A DNA stretch of 64,000 nucleotides from Athripsodes cinereus (GCA_947579605.1 OX388314.1:6138001-6202000); one strand, 5' to 3'. Counted from the first letter of the stretch, positions 22,106 through 34,479 are shown. Numbers and translations are program-made. Notes: generated by a model from the sequence alone, not told the origin.

Positions 22106-23095
22106 ATGAAATACAGTTATTCACTTGTAGATGATGCTGTGATGGTATTCTGTAATAATAGAAGAAGGAATATGAAATACAGTTATTCACTTGTAGATGA
22201 TGCCGTGATGGTATTCTGTAATAATAGAAGAAGGAATATGAAATACAGTTATTCACTTGTAGATGATGCATTGATGGTATTCTGTAATAATAGAAGAAGG
22301 AATATGAAATACAGTTATTCACTTGTAGATGATGCCGTGATGGTATTCTGTAATAATAGAAGAAGGAATATGAAATACAGTTATTCACTTGTAGATGATG
22401 CCGTGATGGTATTCTGTAATAATAGAAGAAGGAATATGAAATACAGTTATTCACTTGTAGATGAGGCCGTGATGGTATTCTGTAATAATAGAAGAAGGAA
22501 TATGAAATACAGTTATTCACTTGTAGATGATGCCGTGATGGTATTCTGTAATAATAGAAGAAGGAATATGAAATACAGTTATTCACTTGTAGATGATGCC
22601 GTGATGGTATTCTGTAATAATAGAAGAAGGAATATGAAATACAGTTATTCACTTGTAGATGATGCCGTGATGGTATTCTGTAATAATAGAAGAAGGAATA
22701 TGAAATACAGTTATTCACTTGTAGATGATGCCGTGATGGTATTCTGTAATAATAGAAGAAGGAATATGAAATACAGTTATTCGCTTGTAGATGATGCCGT
22801 GATGGAATTCTGTAATAATAGAAGAAGGAATATGAAATACAGTTATTCACTTGTAGATGATGCCGTGATGGTATTCTGTAATAATAGAAGAAGGAATATG
22901 AAATACAGTTATTCACTTGTAGATGATGCTGTGATGGTATTCTGTAATAATAGAAGAAGGAATATGAAATACAGTTATTCACTTGTAGATGAGGCCGTAA
23001 TGGTATTCTGTAATAATAGAAGAAGGAATATGAAATACAGTTATTCACTTGTAGATGATGCCGTGATGGTATTCTGTAATAATAGAAGAAGGAAT
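22106..23095. repeat. 66-bp minisatellite, 15 copies
   Basis: Fifteen consecutive 66-base units with no gaps, starting ATGAAATACAGTTATTCACT. Only six or so positions vary: GCC/GCT/GCA, GAT/GAG, GTG/GTA/TTG, one GTA to GAA, one TCA to TCG. Because 66 is divisible by three and no stop occurs in one frame of each strand, the array makes an open frame of 389 codons on the plus strand (21983-23152; repeat peptide of 22 residues starting MKYSYSLVDD) and 324 codons on the minus strand. Variants are as often replacement as silent, and there is no start context, signal peptide or flanking exon, so a recently homogenised satellite is the likelier reading. Confidence 0.97.
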
Positions 23096-23159
23096 ATGAC
23101 GGAAAAAGAGTGGGATTCCTTATATATTATCTATATTTCGGGTATTCTGTGAATATTGC

Positions 23160-24235
23160 TATCTTGACAAAAATATTAATACTCGCATAATATCGTCTCC
23201 ACCTGGTGTAGTATCAAGACGATGAGATATCTGAATATTGTATTCATTAAAAAATTGATTAAGTTTATTATATTACAAATGTTGTTATTTTTTTATATAA
23301 AAAGCAATTGAATTAAAAGGAAAGGAAGTGAAATGAAACGCGGTGGTGTCCGTAAACTTTACTTTATCATCTCACATGTGGATAATGTTATGACACAATG
23401 TCTCACGTCAAATAATTCAAACTTTAATTAAGTAATTGAGCTGCTAAACCTCACCATGGTCCTGGTTAAGTCTTGTTTTGAGAACGCTGGGTCATGAATG
23501 ATTTTTGCCAAAAAGAGCACTTTTGTACGCTCGTAAGATTCCCTGTAAGTCTATACGAACCAAATTACAACTCATTCTTCTTATGAACGTCTTGGGAAAA
23601 AAATGACTCGGTTGTTAGGTACAAATACGTTCTAATTGGAGTAAGCTGGTTTCTGCCTCCTTTGAAGGGCGTTAAAAGGATATTAAGTAGATTAGAAAGC
23701 TAACCAATTCTCCATTTTGTTTATTCACGTCCCGTGTAATAGATAGTGTTTACCTAGTCAATTAATCGAATATCTTAATTTCTTTATTGTGTGTGTATGT
23801 GTGTGTGTGTAGTGTTATTTGATATATTTAATTATTTCTAACAAAAATATGCCAAAAACATACATGCATAACTACAAAAAAGGCAATGCTCAACACCATT
23901 GCATGCGTGAATATGAAACTCATCATCTTCCCCAAAGTTCCTATCCATCCTGATACCCCTGAGAGTTCAGAGTCTAAAGGCATCAAAACGTCCCTGCAGA
24001 GACCACAAAGAGAGACCAACAGAGGAAGAAGCTCCAGGGAGAGAGAATGGTTGAAGTACACAGTCTGATATGTGTCGACCTTAATATTTTTTTTTTAAAT
24101 CATTAAGGTACAGTAAACTGACCGGAATTGAAACGTTTTAAATCAAAAATTAATAATTTGGAAAAGAATACATAAATAATAAAAAAAGATCAAAACATGC
24201 ATTCCATTGAATATAAAATCAATAAAATAATATAT
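23160..24235. other. AT-rich stretch with a (GT)n microsatellite
   Basis: A (GT)-rich run at 23788-23811. An unrecognised GC-richer patch at 23920-24060 is open on both strands for about 60-77 codons, possibly an eroded coding remnant. No gene is supported. Confidence 0.4.
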
Positions 24236-24510
24236 TTATTTATTTATTTATTTTTATTTATTTACAAAATATTACATACTTAAATAACATGAAAACATCA
24301 TAATGGAATATAATGCCCCACTAGATCGAAATCTGTTCTGGGGCAATACTAAGAAAATACTAAAAAATTATTACAATTTAACAACACAATTAAATAACAA
24401 GACAAATAAGACAATTTAATTATTAAGTAAAAATATAATCAACATTGTTGCATAACACCGTCCAAGTGTACTGAAGTCAAGAAACTTGGTATGACCTGTA
24501 ACCCCCGCTG
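24230..24510 (-). repeat. LINE 3' UTR copy with (TTTA)n tail
   Basis: (TTTA)n at 24234-24265 is followed by TACAAAATATTACATACTTA, AATAACATGAAAACATC and AATGCCCCACTAGATCGAAA then TCTGTTCTGGGGCAATACTA. The same block occurs at 33535-33850, where it is split by another insertion. GCCCCA...TGGGGC forms a hairpin. No coding part retained. Confidence 0.75.
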
Positions 24511-24514
24511 CATT

Positions 24515-25415
24515 CATCTCTTCAGAATTGCTTTGTTCACTCTCCGTAAACATAGTTTACTTTAAAATAATCAATCCACGCCCCATACAATCGGACGGTG
24601 AAGTCGATCAATATATAATATATAGTTTCATATCAAATTTTGGAATCCATTGTATAGAGTAATTTTATTGCGAGACTTTGGATATTACGTTGCAGATGGC
24701 TCGTAAACCTGGCGAAAAATAAAACTATGAAAAGTCTTCCAACTCAATTCGATAAAACCCATCTGTTGTAGCCAGTTGTAAAAAGTATTTCTCTATTAGT
24801 GTTATTGGATGTTTCGAAATGAGTTTTTATCATTTTAATGAAACTGCATCCACCTGGTAATATTACAAGTGTGACTAACGGCTTTATAATTCGAATCGAT
24901 GTAATTAATTTAATGCTTTATAAACCTTCATGTTTTCGCTTTCTGCATGTAAATTTATTACGTAGAAGAGTAGGCAGAGAAAGTACGGATGAAACGTACG
25001 ACTAATCTTCACTCGTAGATTTCCTTCGCTGCCTTAAAATAAACGTTTATTCTGACTTTGTTGATTTTTTTATTAAGATGGACGTCTTTCGTCTTCTAAG
25101 CACAATACAAAATGTACACAGAAACAACAACATTTGTGTTTAATTTCATTGTGGAATACTACTACCTAAACATCGGCACAGTGAGTACTTTATTTGTCTC
25201 CTGAATAAATGCAATCTCTGTATCATATATTTTTATAAACTTTTTTGCTTCAAGTACTTGAAAGACTCACAACCTATTTTTCTTGACTAGTGATTGCTTA
25301 AACGTCTTTAGATTGATAGTTATTGTATTTGTTTCAATAATTGTACGAATATTTTTTACTGTATTAAATAAAAAAAAAAACACTTGTACTGGTGTGACGT
25401 ATTAATTTTGTTATT
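24515..25415. other. AT-rich stretch, no gene seen
   Basis: Nothing recognisable. Confidence 0.4.
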
Positions 25416-25485
25416 TTTTCATTTATTTATTCTTTATTGTGCATTAATTAAAAGCAATAGAAATACATTGATATAAACTAAAATT
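25415..25485 (-). repeat. Retroposon 3' end
   Basis: TTTATTTATTCTTTATTGTG then ATTAATTAAAAGCAAT is the complement of the end at 43430-43535. It matches 60488-60600 in the same orientation. Confidence 0.6.
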
Positions 25486-25489
25486 AATA

Positions 25490-26095
25490 TACGGGTCTTT
25501 AGTAGTGTGTATTTCTTTCGGTGCTCTTGCTAAATGCATTTAAAAAAAAAACGTTGTTATTCCAATTAATGTAAAACGACATTTGATATTTTCTATAATA
25601 CTTACTAACTGAAGTAATGACAGCTTCAGCAACTGTTGCCTCGATGTTTTCAATTAGCACAACTTTGCTCAACAATAATAATTTCTCAACTCGACTGTAC
25701 TCGCACGAAAACAAGAGTCGTTTTAATTGCGATCGTAAAAATTAAGATTTTAATTTGTTCAACAGCTTTCCGTATACAATGAATGAAACTCTTAACATTT
25801 TATTCTCGTATATCTGTCTTCCTGGCACTTTAATATACCGAACGCTTTTCATTTTGAAAACTAAAGTAATACTTTTGATTGACGATACTGACCATTTGTT
25901 ATTCTGTTTGACATTTTATATTTATATAATTTCAATTCTTTTAAATTAATCTCTTGACCGAATTAATTTATTTTGACTTTTTTACTTAAGTTACGTCGTA
26001 CATTTATTTAATTGTACTCTTGTTGTGTATCAAATTAATTGTTTTGTGTCAAAAAAAAAAATTGTATGCATGTATAGTATGTATACTAAGTTATT
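25490..26095. other. AT-rich stretch, no gene seen
   Basis: Two unrecognised short frames only. Confidence 0.4.
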
Positions 26096-26148
26096 TTTAC
26101 ATGTAAAAGGCTTCGGCCGTGAATATCTAAATAAATAAATAAATAGAT
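26096..26148 (+). repeat. LINE-type 3' tail remnant
   Basis: ACATGTAAAAGGCTTCGGCC, GTGAATATCT and (AAAT)4. Plus-orientation relative of the tails at 905 and 9685. Confidence 0.5.
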
Positions 26149-26185
26149 ATTGATAATTTACAATTTAAATTTATATTTTACATAC

Positions 26186-26425
26186 CACGCCACACTTGTT
26201 GGAGTGTCCATTGTACCCTGTCGCTTGTACCATGGAGGATATTATTAACGCATCTCCACTTGGTGTGCGTTTTGTATAGTACTGTATGGCGCCGTTGAGA
26301 TGGTCTCGGATCATTAAACGGCGCCAAATTTAAATTGTCTTTATTATTATTATTACTGGATATCAGTTTGATTGGTTTTCTGGGTTTTGACATGATAAAT
26401 AAATATATAACACTTAAGTAGATGT
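26186..26425 (+). pseudogene. LINE ORF2 C-terminus, with a second LINE end inserted
   Basis: TPHLLECPLYPVACTMEDII then NASPLGVRFV is the zinc-ribbon tail of a LINE ORF2. It matches the better copy at 35576-35770. The match breaks at 26276 and resumes at 26358 (GATATCAGTTTGATTGG). Between lies a different LINE end (GGCGCCGTTGAGATGGTCTC...CGGCGCC) with a (TTA)4 tail, flanked by TACTG on both sides. Confidence 0.75.
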
Positions 26426-26429
26426 CAAA

Positions 26430-27090
26430 CATCGTCAATGTTTTATCATTAACTAGCACGGAAAGGACAGCCTATATATTGAGTACATGCAGTTCGTTTA
26501 CTGGACATGTGGAATAGACGTGGTCGGTGATGATATAAATCGAAAGAAACACATCTTATTTAATAATCTTTCGACTTTTCTGTTAGTTTTCTTTTTCGAC
26601 CTATAAAAGGCAGGTATTCTTAAAACAACACTTAATATTAAATGTCTTCTAGTCAACTTAAAGTCATGTCACACATTCAGAATATCTTATTTCTATGACA
26701 CATAGAGGAACACTTGTGTATTCATAATATATACAGTTAGTCTACTGATCACCTTCCTTGTAGAAAAATCCGTGATGGTATAGCTATAGATAGATAGAAA
26801 GATTTTATTTCTTCGTTCTTTATTGTTAGATATTGAATTGTGATGTTTTGTTTTGACAGGACGCTTAGTAGTAGTAACCTTGTTCTGTCATATCGCTCTA
26901 TTGAATAAATTACTGTAAGCTCCAGTTTCTTGCCTCGAATATTCAAACAGTACACAGGATCTTATTATTAAATATTATCAAGAATGAACTTTATTTATTA
27001 TTAATAATCATGATACACTAGTGTCAGAGTGTTATGTTTGTCAGTTATAAATAAGCAATGTGTTCTTAGTTAAGTCTTGATTCATCGAGC
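26430..27090. other. AT-rich stretch, no gene seen
   Basis: Nothing recognisable. Confidence 0.4.
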
Positions 27091-27094
27091 ATAT

Positions 27095-27190
27095 TTATTT
27101 ATTCATATAATTTATTCAAGATTAATAGCACAGTACAGACGATACATAAACACTGTTATATAAGACAAACAAAATATCAACATATCGCCC
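27095..27190 (-). repeat. Possible LINE 3' tail
   Basis: TTTATTTATTCATATAATTTATTCAAG followed by AATAGCACAGTACAGACGATAC. It resembles the tails at 32205-32300 and 61325-61440 in layout. Weak. Confidence 0.3.
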
Positions 27191-27239
27191 TATTTATAAG
27201 TGTACACATTTTGACATTATAGGTCATTACTTACATTGA

Positions 27240-27335
27240 AGGGAGACCCACCTTCACCCGGATATCTCAGGAATCATATACTCCTATTTATCCCCACATT
27301 CACACTGGAATTGTCCTCACGGGCGGACCAACAAA
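27240..27335 (-). repeat. LINE 3'-region fragment
   Basis: CACCCGGATATCTCAGGAAT and TGTCCTCACGGGCGGACCAA are collinear with the LINE at 3720-4273. Confidence 0.65.
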
Positions 27336-27339
27336 TGAT

Positions 27340-27980
27340 TCTTTCGTTCATATTTGGATGTGATGAATTTATTTTTTAACAAATGAATTTCTTTCGATCA
27401 ACAATACACAATGTATTTGAAGCATGGTATGTCTTGCGAATAATTTTAGGACTCTTCAAACCAAAGCTGTAATATGCGTAGGTACAAAATCAGTCTGGCA
27501 TGCGCCTTACATTGCCTAACCGAGGTTGGTAATGAATCGTTTCTCGTTCATTTAATTTTCACTTTTATACCTTTTTAATATATTTATCTGATATTTAATG
27601 TGAGCTAATGCGACGCATTATTATTATTACTATTAGGCTATAATTCTTCTTAATCCCACGCAAGCATTATTCTCTACATTTTAATAGTAAGTTTTAAGTT
27701 TCTTTTTATTGTTTGCGGTTTGTTAACAACAACTATGCTTTTATTTACAAATGAGATCCTAATGGAAATACGTCAAGTAAATTGCTACATAAATTTAATA
27801 GGGTTGAAAATCTATGAGACGGATTATTTTCTTATCCATTGGCATTGTAATTGAGTAGATAATTAGTATATTATTACTCTTTCTGTGATTTTGTCAAGGA
27901 TAAGAGTAGGCGTATAAGAATTATTGTCATTTTTTGTGCCATTTATTATGTACATATTACGTTCAAAATTACACGTAAGC
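27340..27980. other. AT-rich stretch, no gene seen
   Basis: Nothing recognisable. Confidence 0.4.
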
Positions 27981-27982
27981 TA

Positions 27983-28381
27983 AAAGACGCAAACGTTCGA
28001 CCAAACATAACTCCACTGTCAAATTAAGAAGATCAACTCGCAGTTTGATGCAAGTTAGAAGTATAATTTATTTAAGAGTGCCCCGCTCATAGGTAAATGA
28101 TTACTATCGCATCCTTCAGTAATGAGTATGCTATACACACCACACAACGCACCAGCCAATCACAGTGATGCTACTCAGTTACTAATACAATCACGTGTTC
28201 TGTAAAACATATTACCTGTGACTGTGTGCGTAGCGATGCTAGGGCACTTTTAAATTTTTTTAAGTCTTCTCTCATACAAACTATAAACAAATAAACCTTT
28301 GCCATATCTTTAATACACGTATGTCAAATTTAACTGCGGTTTGTTTTTAAGTTTGATCTGCGGTTGATCGCTTGCGTTAAC
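27983..28381. repeat. Possible degenerate inverted-repeat (MITE-like) element
   Basis: Inverted pairs occur at three levels: CGCAAACG.TCGACC with CGCAAGCG.TCAACC at the ends, AAGAGTGCCC with AAAAGTGCCC, and CAGTAATGAGTATGC with TAGTAACTGAGTAGC at the centre, around CACCAGCCAATCACAG. No clear target duplication is seen. Confidence 0.4.
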
Positions 28382-28389
28382 TAACCAGA

Positions 28390-30790
28390 TGGTCAACGAC
28401 TTCTTTTAAGTTGGGCAACTGAAAGTTTTGTGTGTGCTTTCTGCCTAACAGTAATATTGACAACATTAGTGCGTACCTACGCTTCATAAATATCGAAGGA
28501 CATCGAAGATTTATTATCTCATATTAGGAAATAAATTATTATTTGTTATTATTTTCTTTGAATAACAATTCATCTATCTATCAATATAGTTTTTTTATAT
28601 TGTTGTTTGTACATAATATATTGTTTGTTTTTCTTTATGTCGACTTCGACCTTGTCGTTCAGAATAATTTAATTGTACGAATGGTATGCATTGATTTTTT
28701 TTTGTATTTTGTAATTTTAATCCATTATCGTTGACAGTAGACAAGATGAAAAGAGTAAAAATGAAAGAGACGGCGATCAAGATTTTGACATAAATTTTCA
28801 GCGTAGAACGATTGAATTAGAAATTTAAACCTATGCATGAAAAGTGTTTTGAATATGAATCCGAATATTTTTTTATCATTAATGTTGCCTACTGATTACA
28901 TTTGGTATTTTCATAATTAATTATTAATAAATAAATTAATCGCTTTAATAAAGTTTTATCTTTTCGTCAGCCTGTTATTTTGACGTAATCCCAAGAAAAT
29001 AGACATGTGTTGAGTACCTATATAAAAGTTAGATAAACTATTGAGCGAATGAGATATTTAATGATGGGTGTTTATGAAAGGTTATATTTTATAGGTTTAT
29101 ACTGGTTGGACATGATTGTAAGGGGATAAAAAAATAACCGGAATATTATTCATATAATACCAAACTGGATATTCTATCGTCCTTCAGCTCAACATCGAGC
29201 TCATGTTGTTTTTAAAAATATTAATCACATGCATGACCTCTATTTACAAGCGTAATAAATATCAAAAGATTTAAATTAGATGGGAGGGTTTTGTGCTTTA
29301 GTTAGGTACTTTGAAATGTGTGTTAAAAATTGTATATTACTTTAATTTTTATTTAATAAAAATTCAAATTTAGTTTATTCACAGATAACACCGTTATGCA
29401 TAAGAGTTATAACATAACCTAAATGAAGTATCTTGTCAAATTAATTTGATATTAATTGAAATAACGTTAATTAAGAGATACCCGACTACTATAATATTTT
29501 GTACATATTTAATAATAATTGCACGTGTAGAATATGTCACTGAAGTATTATCATCACCTCATGATGTGTTTACATTTTCACAATTCTAATCAAATCACTC
29601 GTTAACTAGTCGTAAACCTTTCAACATAGAATGGAACACATTTCTATTAGCTATTTTATTTCTTTACGTTTTATATTAATTTTTAATATTTTGTCAAAAA
29701 TAAGTAAATATAAATAGAAATAATTAGTTAAATTAAAATATTGTAAGGTAGTCTTTTCCATTTCTTATTTTTCATGTTTAAATTAAAATCTGGTAAATTT
29801 CTTGATTTATTTTTGTTAATTAACACCTGCGCCCACCATATTATTGATAGTGTTTTGAGTTCAATACACTTTAAATGTAAAGGTCATGGTAGTTTCATGG
29901 AAGGAATGGTCGGAGTGAATTACTTGATTATTATGTTCTTTGCTTTTTTCAATGTTGAATGAGATAATGTATTTTTTAGGAACTAACCCACTGTTTTCTC
30001 ATAACTTGGTTAATGTCATAAACTAATTTCTTTGAGGTTTTCTTACACTGCAATGTTTTTTTAACAAGATCACTGATTATATAAAGAAAAGTAACTGCAA
30101 ATTAGTTTTGTTTCCCAATGTCGTTTTAATTATTGCTAGATGAGTTGTTCGTGTTATTCGAATAGATGATAATTGAAATGAAGGGAATTGTTTGTGGGAC
30201 GAGATAATTGGACAAAAATCTAATTTAGTTCAAATCATTATTAGGAGCCGTTGTCCCAAAATGTGTATGTGCGATAATCGAGCGAAAATTAAGTACTTGT
30301 TCGTCCATTCGTTCTTCGATACATTTTGCATCCTGTGAAAGCACGCCTTTATGAAATATACTCAGTGACTAGTGACCTTAAATATGTGACAAACTGTGCA
30401 GAATGATTTGGAAAAACAACAATTCTGAGTTTTCCGTTTAATTTAATTACAATGTAAATGAACTCCTAACACATGGACAAAGACTTAACGGCAACTAAAA
30501 GGTATTGTATTGCACAGTGGCGTATTTCCAAACTAAATCAAACAAGATCAAACTAATTTAAAATTAGTATTAAACGATCAAATAAAAAAAAGATTTTCTA
30601 ATCTAGTGAACACTAATAATTGAGTATCTGTGTTTAAAAATAAGTACAGTAAGTATGTGATTGCTACTTATTCAGCGTGTTTGCAGTAATACGTTTTGGA
30701 AGCAATTTCAACGATTCTGCTTTCTGGGACTGTCTTCATCTCTCTTGATAGTCTGATCAAAAGATGTTAAATTTAATGGTTTTAATTTTG
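28390..30790. other. AT-rich stretch, no gene seen
   Basis: Long region with only short unrecognised frames. No element or exon pattern stands out. Confidence 0.45.
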
Positions 30791-30794
30791 CATT

Positions 30795-30960
30795 AATGCC
30801 ATCACTACTTCTCCCACAAGTGGTGTAGCTAGTGGACCAACTGCATGTTATAAACATACAAGTCGTCTTCTCCTTGTCAAAAAAACAGAACATTCCGGAT
30901 CAGGACAAGACATTAAGGATGAATACTTTTTCATGACCTTTTATAAAACTCGACGGTATA
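30795..30960 (-). repeat. Copy of the ~250-bp retroposon, diverged
   Basis: GCCATCACTACTTCTCCCAC, AAGTGGTGTAGCTAGTGGAC and CAACTGCATG blocks follow the order of the intact copy. The middle is rearranged near 30895. Confidence 0.7.
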
Positions 30961-30964
30961 AAAG

Positions 30965-32485
30965 TAAATTGTAAAAAAGTCTGGTTTTCCGATAAATGTT
31001 GTGTAACTATCGATTTGTCCAAGAGTTTTTGTTACACCTGTGTCATTTTGTAGTACATTGTACACACTTTATTGTTTATAATCAGGTATTTTATAGAACA
31101 ATCCACGTCCACCGGGATAATTATTCAAAACGTGTGTTTTTTTTCTCTTTTTGTTATGAACCTCTTTTAATTAAACATAAATACTCCAACAGAATGCGGG
31201 TTCACGGTTCAGTGTGACTATTTCAACATTATATGGTGTGGTAGGATATTGTTTTCTCCGAACTAAAAAATAATCAACGAAATTTTAATTTAGACAAGAA
31301 ATTTCGAAATAAAGTTTTGGAACAGAATACTTGCGAATGAATGCTTAGAATATATTAAGGAGTGTATGATAACCAATAAAAATGATACTTATTGTAGATT
31401 AAAAATTATAACGACAAATAATGTTAGATTACTTCATCAACATTTTATTGCAATATGGTATGTTACAGTGTTCTTTTAAATTATTCATATTTTTAAATTA
31501 TAAATAAATGGTATGAAGTCTTTCTGCGTACTGAAAAAGGTAAATGCCGTATATTATGTAACATATTCACTCTGTCGGTGTTTAGGTAGTAAAATTCATT
31601 CATTGTGTAGAATTTCATAATGAAATAAAAAAAAAAACAAATGTGTTTTTATACTTTATTGTTTTTTATTGAAGGACATGTCATTCGTCTTACAAGGACA
31701 TTCTCAATTTGTCGTCTCGCTCTCAATAAAAACAATATAGGGAAAAATAAATTGTTTTTTAATTTCATAATATGTAACAGTTTCTTGGCTTAGCTCTTTT
31801 CGGTGTTACCGAATACGTATAAATCTATACAAAAGTAACGGAAAAGTGCTTTTTAGTCACATCGAAAATAATTATAATTGTTCTCTTTTAAAACGTAGTA
31901 CTTAAAATATAATTATAAACATTTAATTCTAGCATTAAAATAACAATCTTTATCCCACTGAGTTTGTATATTAGAGCGTCATCTTTGAAAAAGTGTGACA
32001 TATATAAAAAATGATATGAAGCTACCGTTGATGCGAGATTGATTGATTGATTACCATTCAATATTGTTGTCGATGTAGGGTGAGTAGGATCATATTACAT
32101 TATTCTTCTTACAATATAATATATTATCAGTCGAACCTGCTCATTTTTTTTTATTTACACCTGATTAACTAGGCATGTCTTAAGTTAACTCTGATTAAAT
32201 GAAATAACTAGTTTATTTATTATTAAGTTCAATAAGGTACACAACAGATGAAAGACATATATAAAATACAAATAAGTAAGCAATAATTACATTCCAACAG
32301 TCTTACATCCTTCAGCAATAACATACAAAACAAACATAGAAAATCTCACAATTTCGCACACATAATACAACACATTCATACGAATACTTTTACACTTCCC
32401 AATGTTCCAAAATAAGTTATTCTACTTTAATTACAACGCAGTTAACTTTTCATTTAGATTTATTTAAATCTCGAGCGCTTTCGTC
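30965..32485. other. AT-rich stretch, no gene seen
   Basis: A possible LINE tail at 32205-32300 (TTTATTTATTATTAAG then AATAAGGTACACAACAG). Otherwise nothing. Confidence 0.4.
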
Positions 32486-32488
32486 AAT

Positions 32489-32701
32489 GGGTGCGTCCAG
32501 ATAGTAGGATGCGAACGTCAATCAATCATCAATCTTCAACGATTCGGAGCATTCTCCGAAGAAATATTCGAATGAATGCGTTTGTTTCCCGTCCTTATAC
32601 GGGTTATGAAGGCATTCATTCAAATATTTCTTCGGAGAATGCTCCGAATCGTTAAAGATTGATTATTGTTGACGTTCGCATCCTACTATCTGGACGCACC
32701 C
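32489..32701. mobile_element. 213-bp foldback element with ~90-bp arms
   Basis: The left arm 32489-32579 and right arm 32612-32701 are inverted copies with only a few mismatches. Ends are GGGTGCGTCCAGATAGTAGG and its complement. The 32-base loop itself holds a small hairpin (CCCGT/ACGGG). The outermost pairing extends one base to T/A. I see no convincing target duplication, so mechanism of insertion is unclear; a MITE or foldback transposon is the simplest reading. A transcript would form a very stable hairpin. Confidence 0.9.
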
Positions 32702-32704
32702 AAG

Positions 32705-33530
32705 GTTGATTTATTGACATTTTCAAGAGAACTATTCTCTATATCATCATCAGTATGAATTTTCACTGTGTGAATGTACAAACCTTAAGAGTTAAAAAAT
32801 AAGTTAATTAAGAAATAAATTCCTTCACATTACACATTTTTCAAATATTTATTTTTGATATTTTGTTTTTATTCAGTGTTTATTATTTATTTTTATTATT
32901 TGTCCGTGATAAATTCACATTTTTATTCTGTGTTGCAACTTCTGTACTATATCGATTATTCCAATTTTGGCTTTTATAAGAAATATAAATTGACATTTAT
33001 AATTAATAAGAAATACTTTTTAGTCAGGCATAATGTACAAACAACGCTTGTTTTTGGTTAGGGTTGAGGTGACATTTAGTCAGGGCTTACAGCTGGAATA
33101 GTAGTTATTTCTTGTTTGTGTGTACGGCCGTATTATTATACGCATTATTGAAATATTGCTTAAGGCTTCCTTTTATTATATTATTATCTTTCGAGTGATT
33201 TATATCCTAACACCATTCTTAACAGCATCTTTCAAATTGGTTCAATACTGTTCAGGCTTCTCAACAGGTAGGTAGGAAGGTAGATCGAATTGTAAAGACG
33301 TATAGGTACGCTTAAGCTTTGAAGAAATTTTTAAAGGTATCTTTTTTGTTGTTGTTTAAGCGTAGACTTCTAGTTTATTGTTTATGGATGATAAAAATAT
33401 TGCTTTCTTAAATGTGATGGTTCTCAAAATGAATATATTTATTTTTACACCTGAGCCCGTAGACAATTCGTACTTAGCGATCGGCTACTGGCGAACTTTT
33501 CGACAATCTACCTACATGTACCATATAATT
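32705..33530. other. AT-rich stretch, no gene seen
   Basis: Nothing recognisable. Confidence 0.4.
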
Positions 33531-33990
33531 TTTTTTTTTTTATATTATTTATTTCCAAAATTTTACATTCTTAAATAACATCAAGAAGGAGGCAGATGTC
33601 TTGGCTGCGGAATATACGGCAATGGACCGGAATAACACGGATGGGAGAGCTGGTCCGCACAGCACGAGACAGGGAAGCATTCTCCAGAGTGATCGCCAAC
33701 GTCGGGGGGACCTGATATGGCACTCATAGAAGAAGAAATAACATCAAAAATATTGGAATATACCTAATGCCCCACTAGATCGAAATCTGTTCTGGGGCAA
33801 TACTAAAAAAATATTACAATTTTACAACACAATAACTATAAAATAATCAAAAGAATAATAAAATAATAAAGAATTTAAAGTATAAAAAATAAGATAATTT
33901 AATTATGCGTTATTGTTGCAGTTATAGGCGAAAATTCGTTTGTAGTCGATCGCCAAGTGCATGTTTGTCTAGGGGCTATGGTATGGTTTG
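33530..33990 (-). repeat. LINE 3' UTR copy, interrupted
   Basis: Same 3' UTR as 24230-24510: TTTACATTCTTAAATAACAT at 33561-33580, then CTAATGCCCCACTAGATCG and CTGTTCTGGGGCAATACTA at 33760-33810. The interruption is the RTE end at 33585-33735. Confidence 0.75.
33585..33735 (+). mobile_element. 5'-truncated RTE-like LINE end, 151 bp
   Basis: Exact 12-bp direct repeats AAATAACATCAA flank it (33573-33584 and 33736-33747). Coding remnant LRNIRQWTGITRMGELVRTA then RDREAFSRVIANVGGT and stop, ending with a GAAGAAG tail. This is the usual RTE ORF end. The uninterrupted LINE UTR at 24270-24300 supplies the empty site. Confidence 0.9.
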
Positions 33991-33994
33991 ACTA

Positions 33995-34475
33995 TAGAAA
34001 TTAGATTTTTTCGTTTTCATACGCATACATTTGTTACTGGTCGCACGTCAATTTTCTCATTTGTCTTTGTTTGGTTCCTCGTTGTAATGCCAGTTGAGTA
34101 ATTACAAGTTGTCCAGTGATTTTCGTCAACGTCAATACGAAATTTTTTATAAATACATCGTTAATATTGTTAAGAGATTTAAATATATGAGGGGTAACAC
34201 CATGATATTGATGTTCTTTTGACTTTGATTGTTACTTAAGACGAACGTTATCTGTAACTGAAAGCTTAAAACAGTTACTTCATTTAGTTCCACCCGTACC
34301 TGCAACAGTGGCAAGAAAATTTTACGATTCCTGATAATAGTCTAAAAGCATATTAAATTCATTGTTATTGAATGATCAGATATAGTTCATATTATAAGTT
34401 GTACAAATTATACATTTATTATCCTTCTGTTCAGTATGAGATTAATTCAATTGCATTGTGTAATGTTTCAGAGTA
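33995..34475. other. AT-rich stretch, no gene seen
   Basis: Nothing recognisable. Confidence 0.4.
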
Positions 34476-34479
34476 CTAC

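Noticed and set aside
22106..23095. Regular repeat array as a CRISPR
   Set aside because: Units are contiguous with no unique spacers, and the genome is eukaryotic.
21983..23152. 389-codon open frame with 15 identical 22-residue repeats, as a structural protein gene
   Set aside because: The frame exists because a 66-bp satellite lacks stops; the opposite strand is open too, variation is not silent-biased, and there are no exon, signal or start features.
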